Source: Methanosarcinales archaeon Met12
GTDB lineage: Archaea; Halobacteriota; UBA148; JAJOKI01
Assembly: GCA_002813105.2 (NCBI GenBank)
Contig: CP017966.2
Location: forward strand, 916,745-980,744
Length of the DNA stretch: 64,000 nt
Reading direction: 5' to 3'
Part shown: positions 1 to 11,172 of the stretch, piece by piece
Numbering within the stretch: the first letter of the stretch is position 1
Layout: every line of letters begins with the position of its first letter
The notes under the pieces: model-generated
The model's input: only the letters and a program-made list of their open reading frames with translations
Told to the model about the DNA's origin: nothing
Database searches by the model: none
Program-made: the position numbers and the translations under genes

Positions 1-1
1 C

Positions 2-1636
2 GAGATGATGGCGCTTACATCGTATGTATTGGTCATACACACGGAGACGCCTGAGGCGATGAAGGCGGGCAGGAAGTTTCTGTTCCTGAGCGTTATCGGA
101 GGGCTGTTCCTGCTCATGGGAATCTTCCTGATATATCACTTTACTGGAACGTTGATGATTTCGCCGCTGATGCAGGAGATGGCAGGTCTTGGGTGGCTGA
201 AATATTTAATAGCAGCGCTCATGGTCATAGGCTTCGGCGTGAAGGCGGGCATAGTGCCTTTGCATGTATGGTTGCCAGAGGCGCACCCAGTAGCACCCTC
301 TCCAGCGAGCGCCCTGCTTTCAGGTGTGATGATTAAGGCGGGTGCATATGGCATACTCAGGACGGTTGGCATGATTTTCACACCAGCTAATGATGTCGTG
401 GCATATGCAACTGAGCATGCCCCGGTGCTCTGGAGCACCACTCAGGCCATTGGATATGGAGTTATATGGATCGGCATCATCACGATGTTCATCGGCGTGT
501 GCTTAGCGTTGATACAGGAGAACTCAAAGCGAATGCTGGCATATCTGTCAATCAGCAGTATGGGATTCATCGTGATGGGTATTGGGTGTGCGGCATATCT
601 CGGGTACGAGGGCGCAATGGGATTTGCTGGCGCCACATCTTACATACTAAGTCATGCACTGTTCAAGGCGTTGTTGTTCTTGGCAGTGGGAGCGGTCTAT
701 TTCAGGACGCATGAACTGAACATGTATAAGCTGGGCGGACTGTGGAGGAACATGCCTATCACCGCGATATGCTGTTTCATTGCGGTCATGGGCATATCGG
801 GCATACCAGGATTCAATGGATATGCAAGCAAGGTTTTGCTGTATTATTCGATAGTGGAGGCATATGAACTTCATGGCGACGGCTTGTTGTATCTTGCACC
901 AATCATATTCAAGGTGACGTCTGCAGGAGTTATCTGTGCAGCCATGAAAATGTTCATATTTACATTCCTTGGCAAGAGGTCAGAGAAATATAAAGACGTT
1001 AAGCCAGTTCCATTGTCAATGCAGGTCGCAATGCTCGCTATGGCGGCCATGATATTACTGATAGGCATAAGACCTGACCTGATGATGCAAATGTTTATAA
1101 CTCCGGCGATGGGCGTTTACACTTATTCTGCATACAATGTAGAATATATCGCGAAGTATGGATACGATGCAGCCAAGTTTTTCACGCTCACAAGCATACA
1201 GGGTGTGGGCGGCAAAATGCTGATGGCCGGCGTGATATTTATAGTAGGGATAAGGGCTGGCTGGTTCCATCTACAACCGCCGCTCTGGATTGGCCCTAAT
1301 TACTGGTATGAGAAAACAGCATCAAGCTTCGTATGGTTCTGCAAGAATCCCGTCTCAACATTTGCCACTTATGTGGATATGGCTTTTGCAAAGATAGTAA
1401 CTGGCTTGATTTGGGCATGTAAATGCACATATGCGATGGTGGTATATGGGATAGATAGGTTATCCATGGCAGCTGAAAAGGCGTCCAGGCGCGCCAAGGA
1501 GAGGGCGGAGAGGATAGAGCGCGGAGACACCACAGTGGACGTCAGAAGCATAGATTTCGCTATATTCCTCATAGCAGTGATGCTATCGATATTTCTCGTG
1601 TATATGGCACTGGTGCATCTTCTGGGAGTCTCTTGA
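2..1636 (+). CDS. NuoM/MrpD-like ion-pumping membrane subunit, 5'-partial
   Basis: This is a polytopic membrane protein of the NADH:quinone oxidoreductase / Mrp antiporter / hydrogenase-4 membrane-subunit superfamily (COG0651-like). The open frame reaches the window edge, and the first visible residues (EMMALTSYVLV) match the conserved glutamate helix that lies roughly 100-130 residues into intact members. The real N-terminus is therefore outside the window. The core motif GVKAGIVPLHVWLPEAHPVAPSPASALLSG, with its lysine and histidines, is intact. Helices continue to about residue 430, followed by a long charged C-terminal arm (residues about 490-515, rich in Arg/Lys/Glu) and a last membrane helix. 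It probably belongs to an F420H2 dehydrogenase, Mrp or hydrogenase-type complex encoded upstream. It converges on the ATP synthase operon. Confidence 0.85.
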   Translation, partial: EMMALTSYVLVIHTETPEAMKAGRKFLFLSVIGGLFLLMGIFLIYHFTGTLMISPLMQEMAGLGWLKYLIAALMVIGFGVKAGIVPLHVWLPEAHPVAPSPASALLSGVMIKAGAYGILRTVGMIFTPANDVVAYATEHAPVLWSTTQAIGYGVIWIGIITMFIGVCLALIQENSKRMLAYLSISSMGFIVMGIGCAAYLGYEGAMGFAGATSYILSHALFKALLFLAVGAVYFRTHELNMYKLGGLWRNMPITAICCFIAVMGISGIPGFNGYASKVLLYYSIVEAYELHGDGLLYLAPIIFKVTSAGVICAAMKMFIFTFLGKRSEKYKDVKPVPLSMQVAMLAMAAMILLIGIRPDLMMQMFITPAMGVYTYSAYNVEYIAKYGYDAAKFFTLTSIQGVGGKMLMAGVIFIVGIRAGWFHLQPPLWIGPNYWYEKTASSFVWFCKNPVSTFATYVDMAFAKIVTGLIWACKCTYAMVVYGIDRLSMAAEKASRRAKERAERIERGDTTVDVRSIDFAIFLIAVMLSIFLVYMALVHLLGVS

Positions 1637-1641
1637 AACGC

Positions 1642-1788
1642 CTATACCAGCACGAGGAGTAAAAATATTATCGTGCCGATTGCAATAGACAGTATCGCGC
1701 ATATTTGAGCAATCCATAAAAATAAATGGAGTTTAGCCCGAATATCTGGATTTTTCAGGAAATTCTCTAACCATTTATCGTTCAACAT
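1642..1788 (-). CDS. 48-aa membrane protein at the end of the ATP synthase operon (AhaG-like position)
   Basis: This short ORF begins with an ATG overlapping the atpD stop codon (the sequence GTATGTTGAAC holds both). Its product has a charged N-terminus ([20 protein letters not shown]) and one long hydrophobic helix to the C-terminus. The stop/start overlap implies translational coupling with atpD. Methanosarcina ATP synthase operons are known to carry a small gene (ahaG) after ahaD. I infer by position and character, not by alignment, that this is the equivalent. It could assist assembly of the rotor or membrane sector. No sequence family was recognised. Confidence 0.6.
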   Translation of the reverse strand: MLNDKWLENFLKNPDIRAKLHLFLWIAQICAILSIAIGTIIFLLLVLV

Positions 1789-2425
1789 ACCTCTAACAAT
1801 GCCTTGATTCTCTTTCTTCTGAAGAAATCCTCTCGTCCCAGCTCTTCGAGGTGCATCTCGATATAGTTTTGCGTCGACTGGAGACGTGGAATCAAAATAT
1901 TTTCAAGCGCATTAACCCTTCTCTTTGTTTTCTCTATCTCCTGCGCCAGTTTTCTTATCGAAGTCTCCTCCTCTGCCAGCCGTAGAATGTGTCTCAAAAC
2001 CCTCTCAAATCCGTCAGATGCCTCATCCAACTTGGCTGACGTGCTAACGTAGCCATATCCGCGTTCTCTGCTCCCTCTCCCCCTTAATAGAGGGGGCTCC
2101 ATAATTACTGGAACCCTCACGCCCATTATGTTCCGCACATTCATCTGGACGTCGACCATTTCGGTGACCGAATACGAACTCTCTTGGACGCCATTGCGCC
2201 CGATCACCATTTGTGCCTCGATCAACGTTTCAAATGCTTCTTTGATGTATTCTTCCAATTCGACTCTGTGCTTCCTATATTCCTCTATCATCTTGAAGAA
2301 TTCCATAATCAGGGCATCCCGCTTCTCTTCGAGTAAATCATGCCCTTTCTTGGCAAGCACTTTTCTCTTTCTTAGCTTTAGAAGCTCCATCCTCGTTGGC
2401 CTGACGCCACTGATGATGTCCCTGC

Positions 2426-2429
<4 letters not shown>
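1782..2429 (-). CDS. atpD: A-type ATP synthase subunit D (central stalk)
   Basis: Subunit D is the long helical hairpin of the central rotor stalk that transmits rotation between the membrane ring and the A3B3 catalytic head. The 215-aa product has the family N-terminus ([27 protein letters not shown]) and the C-terminal coiled-coil half ([25 protein letters not shown]). Length is normal for the family. Its start overlaps the atpB stop by 4 nt and its stop overlaps the following 48-aa ORF, so it lies inside a tightly coupled operon. A small insertion around residues 112-122 ([13 protein letters not shown]) is slightly unusual. Confidence 0.96.
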
Positions 2430-3838
<1,409 letters not shown>

Positions 3839-3845
3839 AATCGGT

Positions 3846-5606
3846 CTACTCTCCTATCTTTTTAAACTGAGACTCCATATTCTTTTCAATCTCCTCAAAA
3901 TGCTTCTGGTATTCTGCATCTGGGACCGTGCTCATTCTGGCCAACTGGTCTTTTATGGGCATCGCCTTGACCATCTCGGCTGGGATGCCATCTTTGACCT
4001 TCTTTAATGAAAGCTCATTGAATTTTAACATGATTCTCATCATCTCATATTGTTTTTTACCTGGACAATAAGTATCAACCTTATGGAATGCATTTTGCAC
4101 AAGGAAGGCTTCTCTGATGGTCTTTGCCCCCTCCAGAATAACCTGGTCACTTTCAGGTAGAGCATCCGGCCCTACCAATTGTACGATTTCCTCCAGTTCG
4201 CTTTCTTTCTGGAGCAGGTTCATCACCTCGTTCCTCATCTTTCCCCACTCTGTCCCTATTTGTTCGTGCCACCAATGTTTGACCTGGTCAGAGTAGAGCG
4301 AATACGACTGGAGCCAGTTGATTGCAGGGAAGTGACGTTTATTTGCCAGGTCTGCATCCAATGCCCAGAATACCTTCACGATTCGAAGGGTGTTCTGGGT
4401 AACCGGCTCTGAAAAGTCTCCGCCGGGCGGGCTTACCGCCCCGATTACTGAAATTGACCCTACCGCCTTCTCTTTGCCATTTACCACGACGCGCCCAGAC
4501 CGTTCATAGAAATCCGCCAGCCGTGAAGCCAGATATGCTGGGAATCCTTCCTCACCAGGCATTTCTTCGAGCCTCCCGGAGATTTCTCGCATTGCTTCTG
4601 CCCATCTGGACGTCGAATCCGCCATCAATGCGACATCGTATCCCATATCTCTGTAATATTCTGCCATCGTCATTCCAGTGTATACGCTCGCATCTCGCGC
4701 GGCTACGGGCATATTACTGGTGTTTGCGATGAGTATGGTCCTCTTCATCAAAGGCTCACCAGTTGTTGGGTCTACGAGTTCTGGAAATTCTCTTAGAACA
4801 TCTGCCATTTCATTTCCACGTTCACCGCACCCGATGTAGACGATTATATCTGCATTTACCCATTTTGCCAGTAATTGTTGCACCACGGTCTTACCAGAGC
4901 CAAATGGGCCAGGGATTGCGGCGGTCCCGCCTTTTGCAATAGGGAAAAGCGTATCGATGACTCTCTGGCCAGTGGTCAGCGGAATCATGGGGTTAAGCTT
5001 TTTAACGTAGGGTCGCGCAATTCTGACTGGCCATTTCTGCAACATCTGGATATCCTTAATGCCTTCATCGGTTTCTATCTTCGCTATCGTATCAGCGATC
5101 GTATATTTGCCCTTTGGGACTATCTCGATAAGTCCCCCCGCGGTCCCGGGCGGAACAAGTACCCGATGAGTGATAGTTTTCGTTTCTGGAACGGTTCCTA
5201 TCACGTCTCCGGGGTTTACTTTCTCTCCTTTTTTGACGGTCGGCACGAATTCCCACTTGACATCTCGCTCAATTGCCGGTACATCGCTGCCCCGTTCTAT
5301 ATAATCTCCTGTCTGTATTTTGATTAACTCTAACGGGCGCTGAATGCCGTCATAGATTTTTCCGAGAAGTCCAGGACCCAATTCGACTGATAATGGCATA
5401 CCAGTCCGTACAACAGGTTCGCCAGGCACAACGCCTACTGTTTCTTCGTATACTTGTATCGTCGCCACATCTTCTTCTAATTTGATTATCTCTCCGACTA
5501 ACTGCTCATTTCCGACTCTGACCAGTTCATACATCTTTGAGCCTTTCATCTTCTCAGCCAAAACGACCGGTCCTGTGATCTTGATGATAACGCCTTCTCT
5601 CATCAT
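3846..5606 (-). CDS. atpA: A-type ATP synthase subunit A (catalytic)
   Basis: This is the catalytic subunit of the archaeal ATP synthase, making ATP from ADP and phosphate at the A/B interfaces. The 586-aa product carries the long archaeal non-homologous insertion (around residues 100-190), the P-loop GPFGSGKTV near residue 233, GCGERGNEM, and the [22 protein letters not shown] signature. The family length is about 580. No intein is present. The start overlaps atpF by 4 nt. Confidence 0.98.
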   Translation of the reverse strand: MMREGVIIKITGPVVLAEKMKGSKMYELVRVGNEQLVGEIIKLEEDVATIQVYEETVGVVPGEPVVRTGMPLSVELGPGLLGKIYDGIQRPLELIKIQTGDYIERGSDVPAIERDVKWEFVPTVKKGEKVNPGDVIGTVPETKTITHRVLVPPGTAGGLIEIVPKGKYTIADTIAKIETDEGIKDIQMLQKWPVRIARPYVKKLNPMIPLTTGQRVIDTLFPIAKGGTAAIPGPFGSGKTVVQQLLAKWVNADIIVYIGCGERGNEMADVLREFPELVDPTTGEPLMKRTILIANTSNMPVAARDASVYTGMTMAEYYRDMGYDVALMADSTSRWAEAMREISGRLEEMPGEEGFPAYLASRLADFYERSGRVVVNGKEKAVGSISVIGAVSPPGGDFSEPVTQNTLRIVKVFWALDADLANKRHFPAINWLQSYSLYSDQVKHWWHEQIGTEWGKMRNEVMNLLQKESELEEIVQLVGPDALPESDQVILEGAKTIREAFLVQNAFHKVDTYCPGKKQYEMMRIMLKFNELSLKKVKDGIPAEMVKAMPIKDQLARMSTVPDAEYQKHFEEIEKNMESQFKKIGE

Positions 5607-5935
5607 GGTTGTATACCTCTGCTTTTTATGTCTATGCCCACTGCCCTTCGAATCAATTTGTTTATGGGGTCTTCTCTTTTAGTTGGGCCATCTTTCCCAG
5701 GCATTTCGATTATTATCGGGTAAACGGTTTTTCTCTCTTGAATATCGGTTACAAATGACCGAATCTCCTCTGCTAAACGGTCTAAAAGTATTATTATTCC
5801 GACCTCTGCATCTTCAATAAATTGTTTCAGCGCCTCCTCTGTTTCCATGGGCGTATCGACAATTTTTGTTTTTCTCACTCCTGTCAACGCAAAGCCCATC
5901 ACCATATTCATATCTCCTATCACAGCTACTTTCAT
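5603..5935 (-). CDS. atpF: A-type ATP synthase subunit F
   Basis: This small regulatory central-stalk subunit binds subunits D and B. The 110-aa product has the typical Rossmann-like beginning ([20 protein letters not shown]), [13 protein letters not shown] in the middle and [29 protein letters not shown] near the end. Length is normal. It overlaps atpC by 4 nt upstream and atpA by 4 nt downstream, consistent with coupled translation of stoichiometric subunits. Confidence 0.95.
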   Translation of the reverse strand: MKVAVIGDMNMVMGFALTGVRKTKIVDTPMETEEALKQFIEDAEVGIIILLDRLAEEIRSFVTDIQERKTVYPIIIEMPGKDGPTKREDPINKLIRRAVGIDIKSRGIQP

Positions 5936-7119
5936 ATGCTTCCCTCACACACCACAATTTTTTTCATTTTTTCCAGCGGCACACCCTCGCTGATGCCGCG
6001 AATCACCGCTCTGATATTTCGAATCTCATATCGTTTGGCTACTATAAATTTGATGAGCGGTCCAGCACCAAGATGATATGCTGTAGCGAGGAATGATGCA
6101 GAGCTCAATAAGAATCTATCGAGGGCGGCCTCAAATGGATAGATGCTCTTAGTCTCCTCATATTCTGGAATGGCTTTTTCTATTGAGGACATATATGCCG
6201 TCCCTTCAAGTTGAGTGACGATTTCCATCACATTTTTATATTCAGAAATTTGTTTAAGACTCGCTTCTGAAAGCTCCCGCCCCCCTGATAATATATATTT
6301 CTGCATCGTCTCGGCTTCAATTTCATCCTTTTTAGCCCTCAATGTCATCTTTATATTGGCCACGTCTGCATACACCCCAATGAATTTGTTTATCGGTTCG
6401 ACCATGCCCACATCTACGTGCTGTTTTGAATTGTGAAGCTGTTGAAACACGAATTTATCCAGTGCCAGTTCAAGGGGCAGCACTGACCTCATCTCGGCAT
6501 AGTCAGGAAGGACGTCTGAGAGCGGCTTTCCATATGGGGTGTTCTGTAACATCAGGACAGCGTCTTCAACACCATCCGCGTCTGCCATACTCCTTATCAA
6601 TGCAGGAGTTATAATGCCTGTCGGAATTAGTTTCTTTTCAATTTCTTCCGGCGGCAACCCCATCTTCTTGGCCCTTATGGCAATTTTCAATTGCTCTGTT
6701 TCCAGCAGCATTAGATATGCTTTGAAAAATGGTTTTACACCTTCTGGCGCCGTATGTACGATATTCTCGCATTCCTTGAGGTGTGTGGCATTCAATGCTC
6801 TCTCGATTTTGTCAACATCGCCACTTACATCGATTTTATACCCCAACTCCATAATTTTATCCATAACTTCAGACGCACTTTTTGACTCCAAAAGTTCACG
6901 TACCCTATCAGACCGAATATATGGGTTTCCTACCGCCTTAACCCTGGCAGTTGGATAGGCAAAATACGCAATGTCCAATATCATTTTAAAATAACCCTGG
7001 GCTGTCGCTATTCCGATAGCGACCAGAAATATTATCGCCATTGCATAGGCTATAAACTCAATCGACGTTATGCCAAACATCCTATTGAATTGCTCGGTCA
7101 GTTCGAATAGTTCCTGCAA
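5932..7119 (-). CDS. atpC: A-type ATP synthase subunit C
   Basis: This subunit (V-type subunit d homologue) sits as a socket between the central stalk and the membrane c-ring. The 395-aa product begins with a hydrophobic stretch (EFIAYAMAIIFLVAIGIATAQGYF), followed by the repeated helical socket fold (YPTARVKAVGNPYIRSDRVREL; ANIKMTLRAKKDEI; KRYEIRNIRAVIRGISEGVP). The N-terminal membrane segment makes it somewhat longer than the bare socket domain, as in other euryarchaea. It lies 3 nt after atpE. Confidence 0.93.
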   Translation of the reverse strand: MQELFELTEQFNRMFGITSIEFIAYAMAIIFLVAIGIATAQGYFKMILDIAYFAYPTARVKAVGNPYIRSDRVRELLESKSASEVMDKIMELGYKIDVSGDVDKIERALNATHLKECENIVHTAPEGVKPFFKAYLMLLETEQLKIAIRAKKMGLPPEEIEKKLIPTGIITPALIRSMADADGVEDAVLMLQNTPYGKPLSDVLPDYAEMRSVLPLELALDKFVFQQLHNSKQHVDVGMVEPINKFIGVYADVANIKMTLRAKKDEIEAETMQKYILSGGRELSEASLKQISEYKNVMEIVTQLEGTAYMSSIEKAIPEYEETKSIYPFEAALDRFLLSSASFLATAYHLGAGPLIKFIVAKRYEIRNIRAVIRGISEGVPLEKMKKIVVCEGSI

Positions 7120-7122
7120 ACT

Positions 7123-7710
7123 TTAGGTCACCTCATATAATATCTTGGATACTCCATATCTGAGGTCGTTTTTTTGCCGCTCTAATATGGCCTCAAAGGT
7201 GTTGTTCACGGTCACATCTCCAGAGCTTGATTTGATGATGACTCCTCCGATGGCATCTATGCTTTCTTTCCCCATCACCACTTTGTCCGACATACTGGAA
7301 ACGACCTTCTTGACGATAGCATGGTCTCTCTCAGCTGACATGATGATAACTTCATCGAGACCTATCACTTCAATGCCATCCACTACCAGTCTTTTCAGCA
7401 CCGTTTCATATTTTTTGGTCTTGTCGCAATTCAAGCTCTTTACAGCCTCTGTGAAGCACTGAGAAATGCCCTGGCCCCTTGCCTCCATAGTAATTCGACG
7501 AGCACCCATTCTAGCCCCTGATTTTATTCGGTTACCGATGGCTTCGATATCTCTCTTACCTCTCTCGACGATGTTGGCATACTCCTGTTTTCCTTTTTTA
7601 TCGGCTTCTGCCAGGATTTTATCCACTTCCTGCTTTGCTTCCACCTCGATACGTTGCACCTCTGCATTTGCATCGCTTTTAATCTTTGCTATGATTTTAT
7701 CAATACCCAT
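7123..7710 (-). CDS. atpE: A-type ATP synthase subunit E (peripheral stalk)
   Basis: Subunit E pairs with subunit H to form the peripheral stalks that hold the A3B3 head. The 195-aa product has a long N-terminal charged coiled coil (IDKIIAKIKSDANAEVQRIEVEAKQEVDKILAEADKKGKQE) and a globular C-terminal half containing IGGVIIKSSSGDVTVNNTFEAILERQ. Length is normal. It lies 20 nt after the stop of atpK and 3 nt before atpC. Confidence 0.94.
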   Translation of the reverse strand: MGIDKIIAKIKSDANAEVQRIEVEAKQEVDKILAEADKKGKQEYANIVERGKRDIEAIGNRIKSGARMGARRITMEARGQGISQCFTEAVKSLNCDKTKKYETVLKRLVVDGIEVIGLDEVIIMSAERDHAIVKKVVSSMSDKVVMGKESIDAIGGVIIKSSSGDVTVNNTFEAILERQKNDLRYGVSKILYEVT

Positions 7711-7730
7711 GTGTCATCAACGTCCTAAAA

Positions 7731-8705
7731 TTATGCGCCGAGCAGTCCTATGCCGAACATGATTAAGATGGCGACCAGTAGCCCAAAGATGGCGAACGTC
7801 TCTGACATTACGGTCAATATCAGGCCCCGCCCCATCGCATCTGGGTTTCGTGATGTGGCGCCAATCGCACCAGCCGCGGTTATACCTTGGCCTATGGCAG
7901 ACAAACCAGCGAGACCAATTGCCAGGCCACAACCGATTGTTGCGAGACCCACTGTAACCGTTGCATTGAAGTCTCCCACGAACATTCCGGTAAATGCCAT
8001 CAACAATATCGCTATGAGCAGACCATATATCGCCTGCGTCTCCGGAAGCACCGAGAACACAATTCCCTTGCCAAACATCTCTTCCTTCTCTGCAGTTGCG
8101 CCAATACCGGCCGATGCAGCAATCCCTTGGCCTATACCAGACAAACCAGCGAGACCAATTGCCAGACCGCAACCGATTGCAGTCAATCCAACTGAAATGG
8201 GAACATCGACAGCTATGCCGCCGAACATTCCAGTAAATGCCATCAACAATATCGCTATGAGCAGACCATATATCGCCTGCGTCTCCGGAAGCACCGAGAA
8301 CACGATACTTCTTCCCATTGCTTCGCTTTTCTCTGCAGTTGCGCCAATACCGGCCGATGCAGCGATCCCTTGACCTATGGCAGAGAAACCAGCGATGCCA
8401 ACTGCCAGGCCAACACCTATTGCAGTCAATCCAACTGAAACAGGAATATCGACCGCTATGCCGCCGAGCAATCCCGTTGCCATTAAAATTAATATTGCTA
8501 CCAATAGGCCGTATATCCCCTGTGTCTGCGGTAGCGCCTGAAATACGATTGCCATCCCAAACCTATCCGGCTTTTCTGCGATGACTCCTGCTCCTGCAGC
8601 TCCTGCAATTCCCACTCCAATACCTGAACCTATCGCTGTCAATCCAACAGCCAATCCAGCTCCGATCGCTGCGAGCGCAGCTCCAACTCCTATTTCAATC
8701 ATCAA
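7731..8705 (-). CDS. atpK: A-type ATP synthase rotor subunit K, quadruplicated (four fused hairpins)
   Basis: Subunit K (c) forms the ion-carrying rotor ring. Usual members are about 70-100 aa with one or two hairpins. This one is 324 aa, four units of 81 aa, giving eight predicted helices. Each unit has a G-rich first helix (IGxGLAxGLAG...IGQGI) and a second helix carrying the ion-binding position: LPQTQGIYGLL in unit 1, LPETQAIYGLL in units 2 and 3, SETFAIFGLL in unit 4. The binding glutamate is therefore replaced by glutamine in unit 1 and kept in units 2-4. Units 2 and 3 are nearly identical in DNA over about 80 nt (7981 and 8224 regions), showing recent duplication or conversion. Multi-hairpin c subunits are known from Methanocaldococcus (three) and Methanopyrus (many). 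Confidence 0.95.
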   Translation of the reverse strand: MMIEIGVGAALAAIGAGLAVGLTAIGSGIGVGIAGAAGAGVIAEKPDRFGMAIVFQALPQTQGIYGLLVAILILMATGLLGGIAVDIPVSVGLTAIGVGLAVGIAGFSAIGQGIAASAGIGATAEKSEAMGRSIVFSVLPETQAIYGLLIAILLMAFTGMFGGIAVDVPISVGLTAIGCGLAIGLAGLSGIGQGIAASAGIGATAEKEEMFGKGIVFSVLPETQAIYGLLIAILLMAFTGMFVGDFNATVTVGLATIGCGLAIGLAGLSAIGQGITAAGAIGATSRNPDAMGRGLILTVMSETFAIFGLLVAILIMFGIGLLGA

Positions 8706-10689
8706 GATTTCTTCCTTTCTCGTCTATTAATTCAGTATATCTTCTCATAACTCCAAATGGGATAAACTCTTTGCCACCACCAACATAGAACTTCCCAAAA
8801 AATTCTACATACTGCAAACGCAGTGAATGAATAAACGCTCCAAGGGATTGCAAGGCAAAGTTAAACGTTTGCCCAACCACGAAGACCAGGGCTGCCATGA
8901 TTATCATCACCGGGTGTATATCTGCGACCATCTTGGTTAAAATGTTCACGGTCATCGCTATGCCGAATGTAGCCAGTGCCAGTGCCAGAATCCTGGCATA
9001 TGACAACCAGTCGCCCAGAAATCCAGTGAAGCCGAATAACCCAAGCGGGCCCTGTTTTATGAGAATCAAAGCCATTCCGATTATACTTCCGACGCCAGCA
9101 GCCGTTATTAGCTGCGATTCTATCGCTGCCCATCCAAAGAAACTGAAAATCAAGATGGCAGCACATGGCTGGATAATGAACCATGCAATTTGGCCATGCA
9201 ATATATCTCGGTAGTTTTTCCTTCGTATATTCTGGTAAGCCGCTATAAGCAGGCCCAGATTGATATGGATTATGCCTATTACCAGGGCAATCTGAAGAAC
9301 TGCTACTGGGTTCTTCAATGGATCTAACAATACGAATGGAGGGTTTATGCCTAAGAAGAACGGGAGAAAGTCCCCAAAATATCCTCCCTGCCAGACTCCA
9401 AACACGGCTGCCGATGCGCCAATCGTCATCAAGACGATGCTCATATCGTGCATCGAATTGCTGACCTTTCCCACACCTTGATACAGCATGTATCCGATTG
9501 CGATGATCAACAGTCCGTAGGCCACGTCGCCAAGCATAAATCCAAAAAACAATACTAATATGGGGGCAATAAAAATGGTGGGGTCGATTTCATCATACTT
9601 TGGACGGCCAAACATCGTCGTCAGAAACTCAAATGGCTTTAACCATCGTGGGTTATCATATTTAATTGGAATCTCAGTCGGCGTTGCAGATGCTGCTTTT
9701 AATTCACAAAAAACATGCCCATCCGTCGTCCTGTCACAAAGACCTTTCAGTTCGTCGACGTCTTTGGAGGCAACCCACCCCTCGATAACGATGGCATCTC
9801 TGGTCCTGCCGAACTTTGATGGACACGCCATTCGCTCTTTTTCGATTTCCAATTCCTCTTGCAGGGTCAAGAGTTTCCGACCCCACTTTTCGTCCATTTT
9901 TTTAAGTTTTTTGAGCAATTCATCCTTATGGGCTTTGAGTTGTTTCAGCTCTTCATTTATCCCTTCGATGACCTCGAGAGGCTTGCCCTCAAAATGCCCA
10001 ATTTTGACCTCGTCGAAGATATGCCCTCTCAAGGCATCGTCCAGCTTCTCCTTGTTTTCGGAAAGCGTTGCGATGATTGTTATATAACGCTCATCATCAA
10101 TCTTCTCCTTGAGCAATAAAGTATCGATGCCCACCTTATCGATATTTTCTATAAACCTGTCATAGTTCTTCAGTTCAACCGTCCCTGCGACGATATACAG
10201 GTATTTTGATTCACCCATATAGCTGAGGTCAAAATCAAACGGCTTTAACAGCTCGATGGAATTCCGCTGCATCATAAACGAATCGATGCCCTCCTCTATA
10301 GTGGACAGCTCGCTCTTAATGCTGATGGCATCCTCCACTTCCTCAAAAATACTCTCAGTTTCATCGAGCAGCCGATCGACATTTCTCCTCTTTACGGGGG
10401 TTTTAATGATGGGCGTGGGGCGGAACAATTCCCTCAATATGCTCGTTTTGTCCTCTCGAACTTCCTCTAATGCACCAAGAATACGGTCGACCCTCAGTTT
10501 ATATTCTGTGCACTTTCCCATTTTGGGATGCGTCTCCTCCTGCTCTAAAATGTCGCCGACACCGCTCTTCGAATCCCGTATACTTGTAATTTCCATGATT
10601 CCTGCTTCATGAAGGGCAAAAATGAGCTCTTCTTGATACGCCCGATGCATGATCATCGTTGCGCTCTTCATCTCAGCAGGAAAAAGCAC
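8695..10689 (-). CDS. atpI: A-type ATP synthase subunit I (a subunit)
   Basis: This is the membrane stator subunit that forms the ion path against the c ring. The 664-aa product has a cytosolic N-terminal half with coiled coil (about residues 1-350) and a membrane half of about seven to eight helices. The segment LGDWLSYARILALALATFGIA holds the arginine equivalent to the essential one of yeast Vph1, and LQSLGAFIHSLRLQYVEFFGKFYVGGG is the usual C-terminal signature. The start overlaps atpH by one base and the end overlaps atpK by 11 nt. Length is typical. Confidence 0.96.
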   Translation of the reverse strand: MLFPAEMKSATMIMHRAYQEELIFALHEAGIMEITSIRDSKSGVGDILEQEETHPKMGKCTEYKLRVDRILGALEEVREDKTSILRELFRPTPIIKTPVKRRNVDRLLDETESIFEEVEDAISIKSELSTIEEGIDSFMMQRNSIELLKPFDFDLSYMGESKYLYIVAGTVELKNYDRFIENIDKVGIDTLLLKEKIDDERYITIIATLSENKEKLDDALRGHIFDEVKIGHFEGKPLEVIEGINEELKQLKAHKDELLKKLKKMDEKWGRKLLTLQEELEIEKERMACPSKFGRTRDAIVIEGWVASKDVDELKGLCDRTTDGHVFCELKAASATPTEIPIKYDNPRWLKPFEFLTTMFGRPKYDEIDPTIFIAPILVLFFGFMLGDVAYGLLIIAIGYMLYQGVGKVSNSMHDMSIVLMTIGASAAVFGVWQGGYFGDFLPFFLGINPPFVLLDPLKNPVAVLQIALVIGIIHINLGLLIAAYQNIRRKNYRDILHGQIAWFIIQPCAAILIFSFFGWAAIESQLITAAGVGSIIGMALILIKQGPLGLFGFTGFLGDWLSYARILALALATFGIAMTVNILTKMVADIHPVMIIMAALVFVVGQTFNFALQSLGAFIHSLRLQYVEFFGKFYVGGGKEFIPFGVMRRYTELIDEKGRNLDD

Positions 10690-11006
10690 TATATCCCTCC
10701 TGTCACTTTTTCGACGATATATCTAACGGCTTCTGCGACCTTGCGCTCTGCCTGTCTTTTAATTCTTTCCGCCTCTTTTTCTCCCTGTCGTCTGATTTTC
10801 TCCGCCTCCTTTGTCGCTGTTTTCTCTGCCTTTTCTTTGGCATCCTGAACAGCGTCTATCGCTTCTTTTCTCTTCTGGAGGACGAGCTCTTCGGCATCTT
10901 TTTGCGCCTTTTTAATCCTCTCCTCGGCATTGGACCTGGCACTCCCCACCATCTTCAGTGCATCGGATTCTGCCTTTTTGAGCATCTCAATCTCGCTTTG
11001 CGCCAC
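10689..11006 (-). CDS. atpH: A-type ATP synthase subunit H (peripheral stalk)
   Basis: This is a fully helical, right-handed coiled-coil peripheral stalk partner of subunit E. The 105-aa product is almost entirely Lys/Glu/Ala-rich heptads (KKAESDALKMVGSARSNAEE). The start is GTG, chosen because GAGG lies 7 nt upstream (11014-11017 on the minus strand) and no ATG is available. It is the first gene of the atpHIKECFABD operon. A TATA-like TTTAAA at 11054-11059, about 50 nt upstream of the start, is the best promoter candidate. Confidence 0.9.
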   Translation of the reverse strand: MAQSEIEMLKKAESDALKMVGSARSNAEERIKKAQKDAEELVLQKRKEAIDAVQDAKEKAEKTATKEAEKIRRQGEKEAERIKRQAERKVAEAVRYIVEKVTGGI

Positions 11007-11052
11007 AGGTAATCCTCGAAATTGTTGAATAAATAAGAACGGTTGATTTCAC

Positions 11053-11060
11053 ATTTAAAG
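11053..11060 (-). promoter_or_regulatory. Putative TATA box of the ATP synthase operon
   Basis: On the minus strand the sequence CTTTAAATG lies about 48 nt upstream of the atpH GTG start, leaving a leader of roughly 20-25 nt with a GAGG Shine-Dalgarno. The remaining intergenic sequence (11060-11172) contains an 8-bp inverted repeat (TCCTCATC/GATGAGGA, 21-nt loop) that may terminate the upstream pilin transcript. Confidence 0.4.
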
Positions 11061-11172
11061 TTTATCTTTTTTGAGCCTTGGTTATTCCGAGTCACAGGTG
11101 TGATTCCTCATCGCCTATCAACGACCACAGCAGATGAGGATGTGATTATCGCGATGATTAGCTTCATGCGAC

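Noticed and set aside
7717-8373. Long ORFs in other frames over atpK
   Set aside because: They arise from the repetitive GC-rich codons of the quadruplicated rotor gene. The true frame has the c-subunit motifs.
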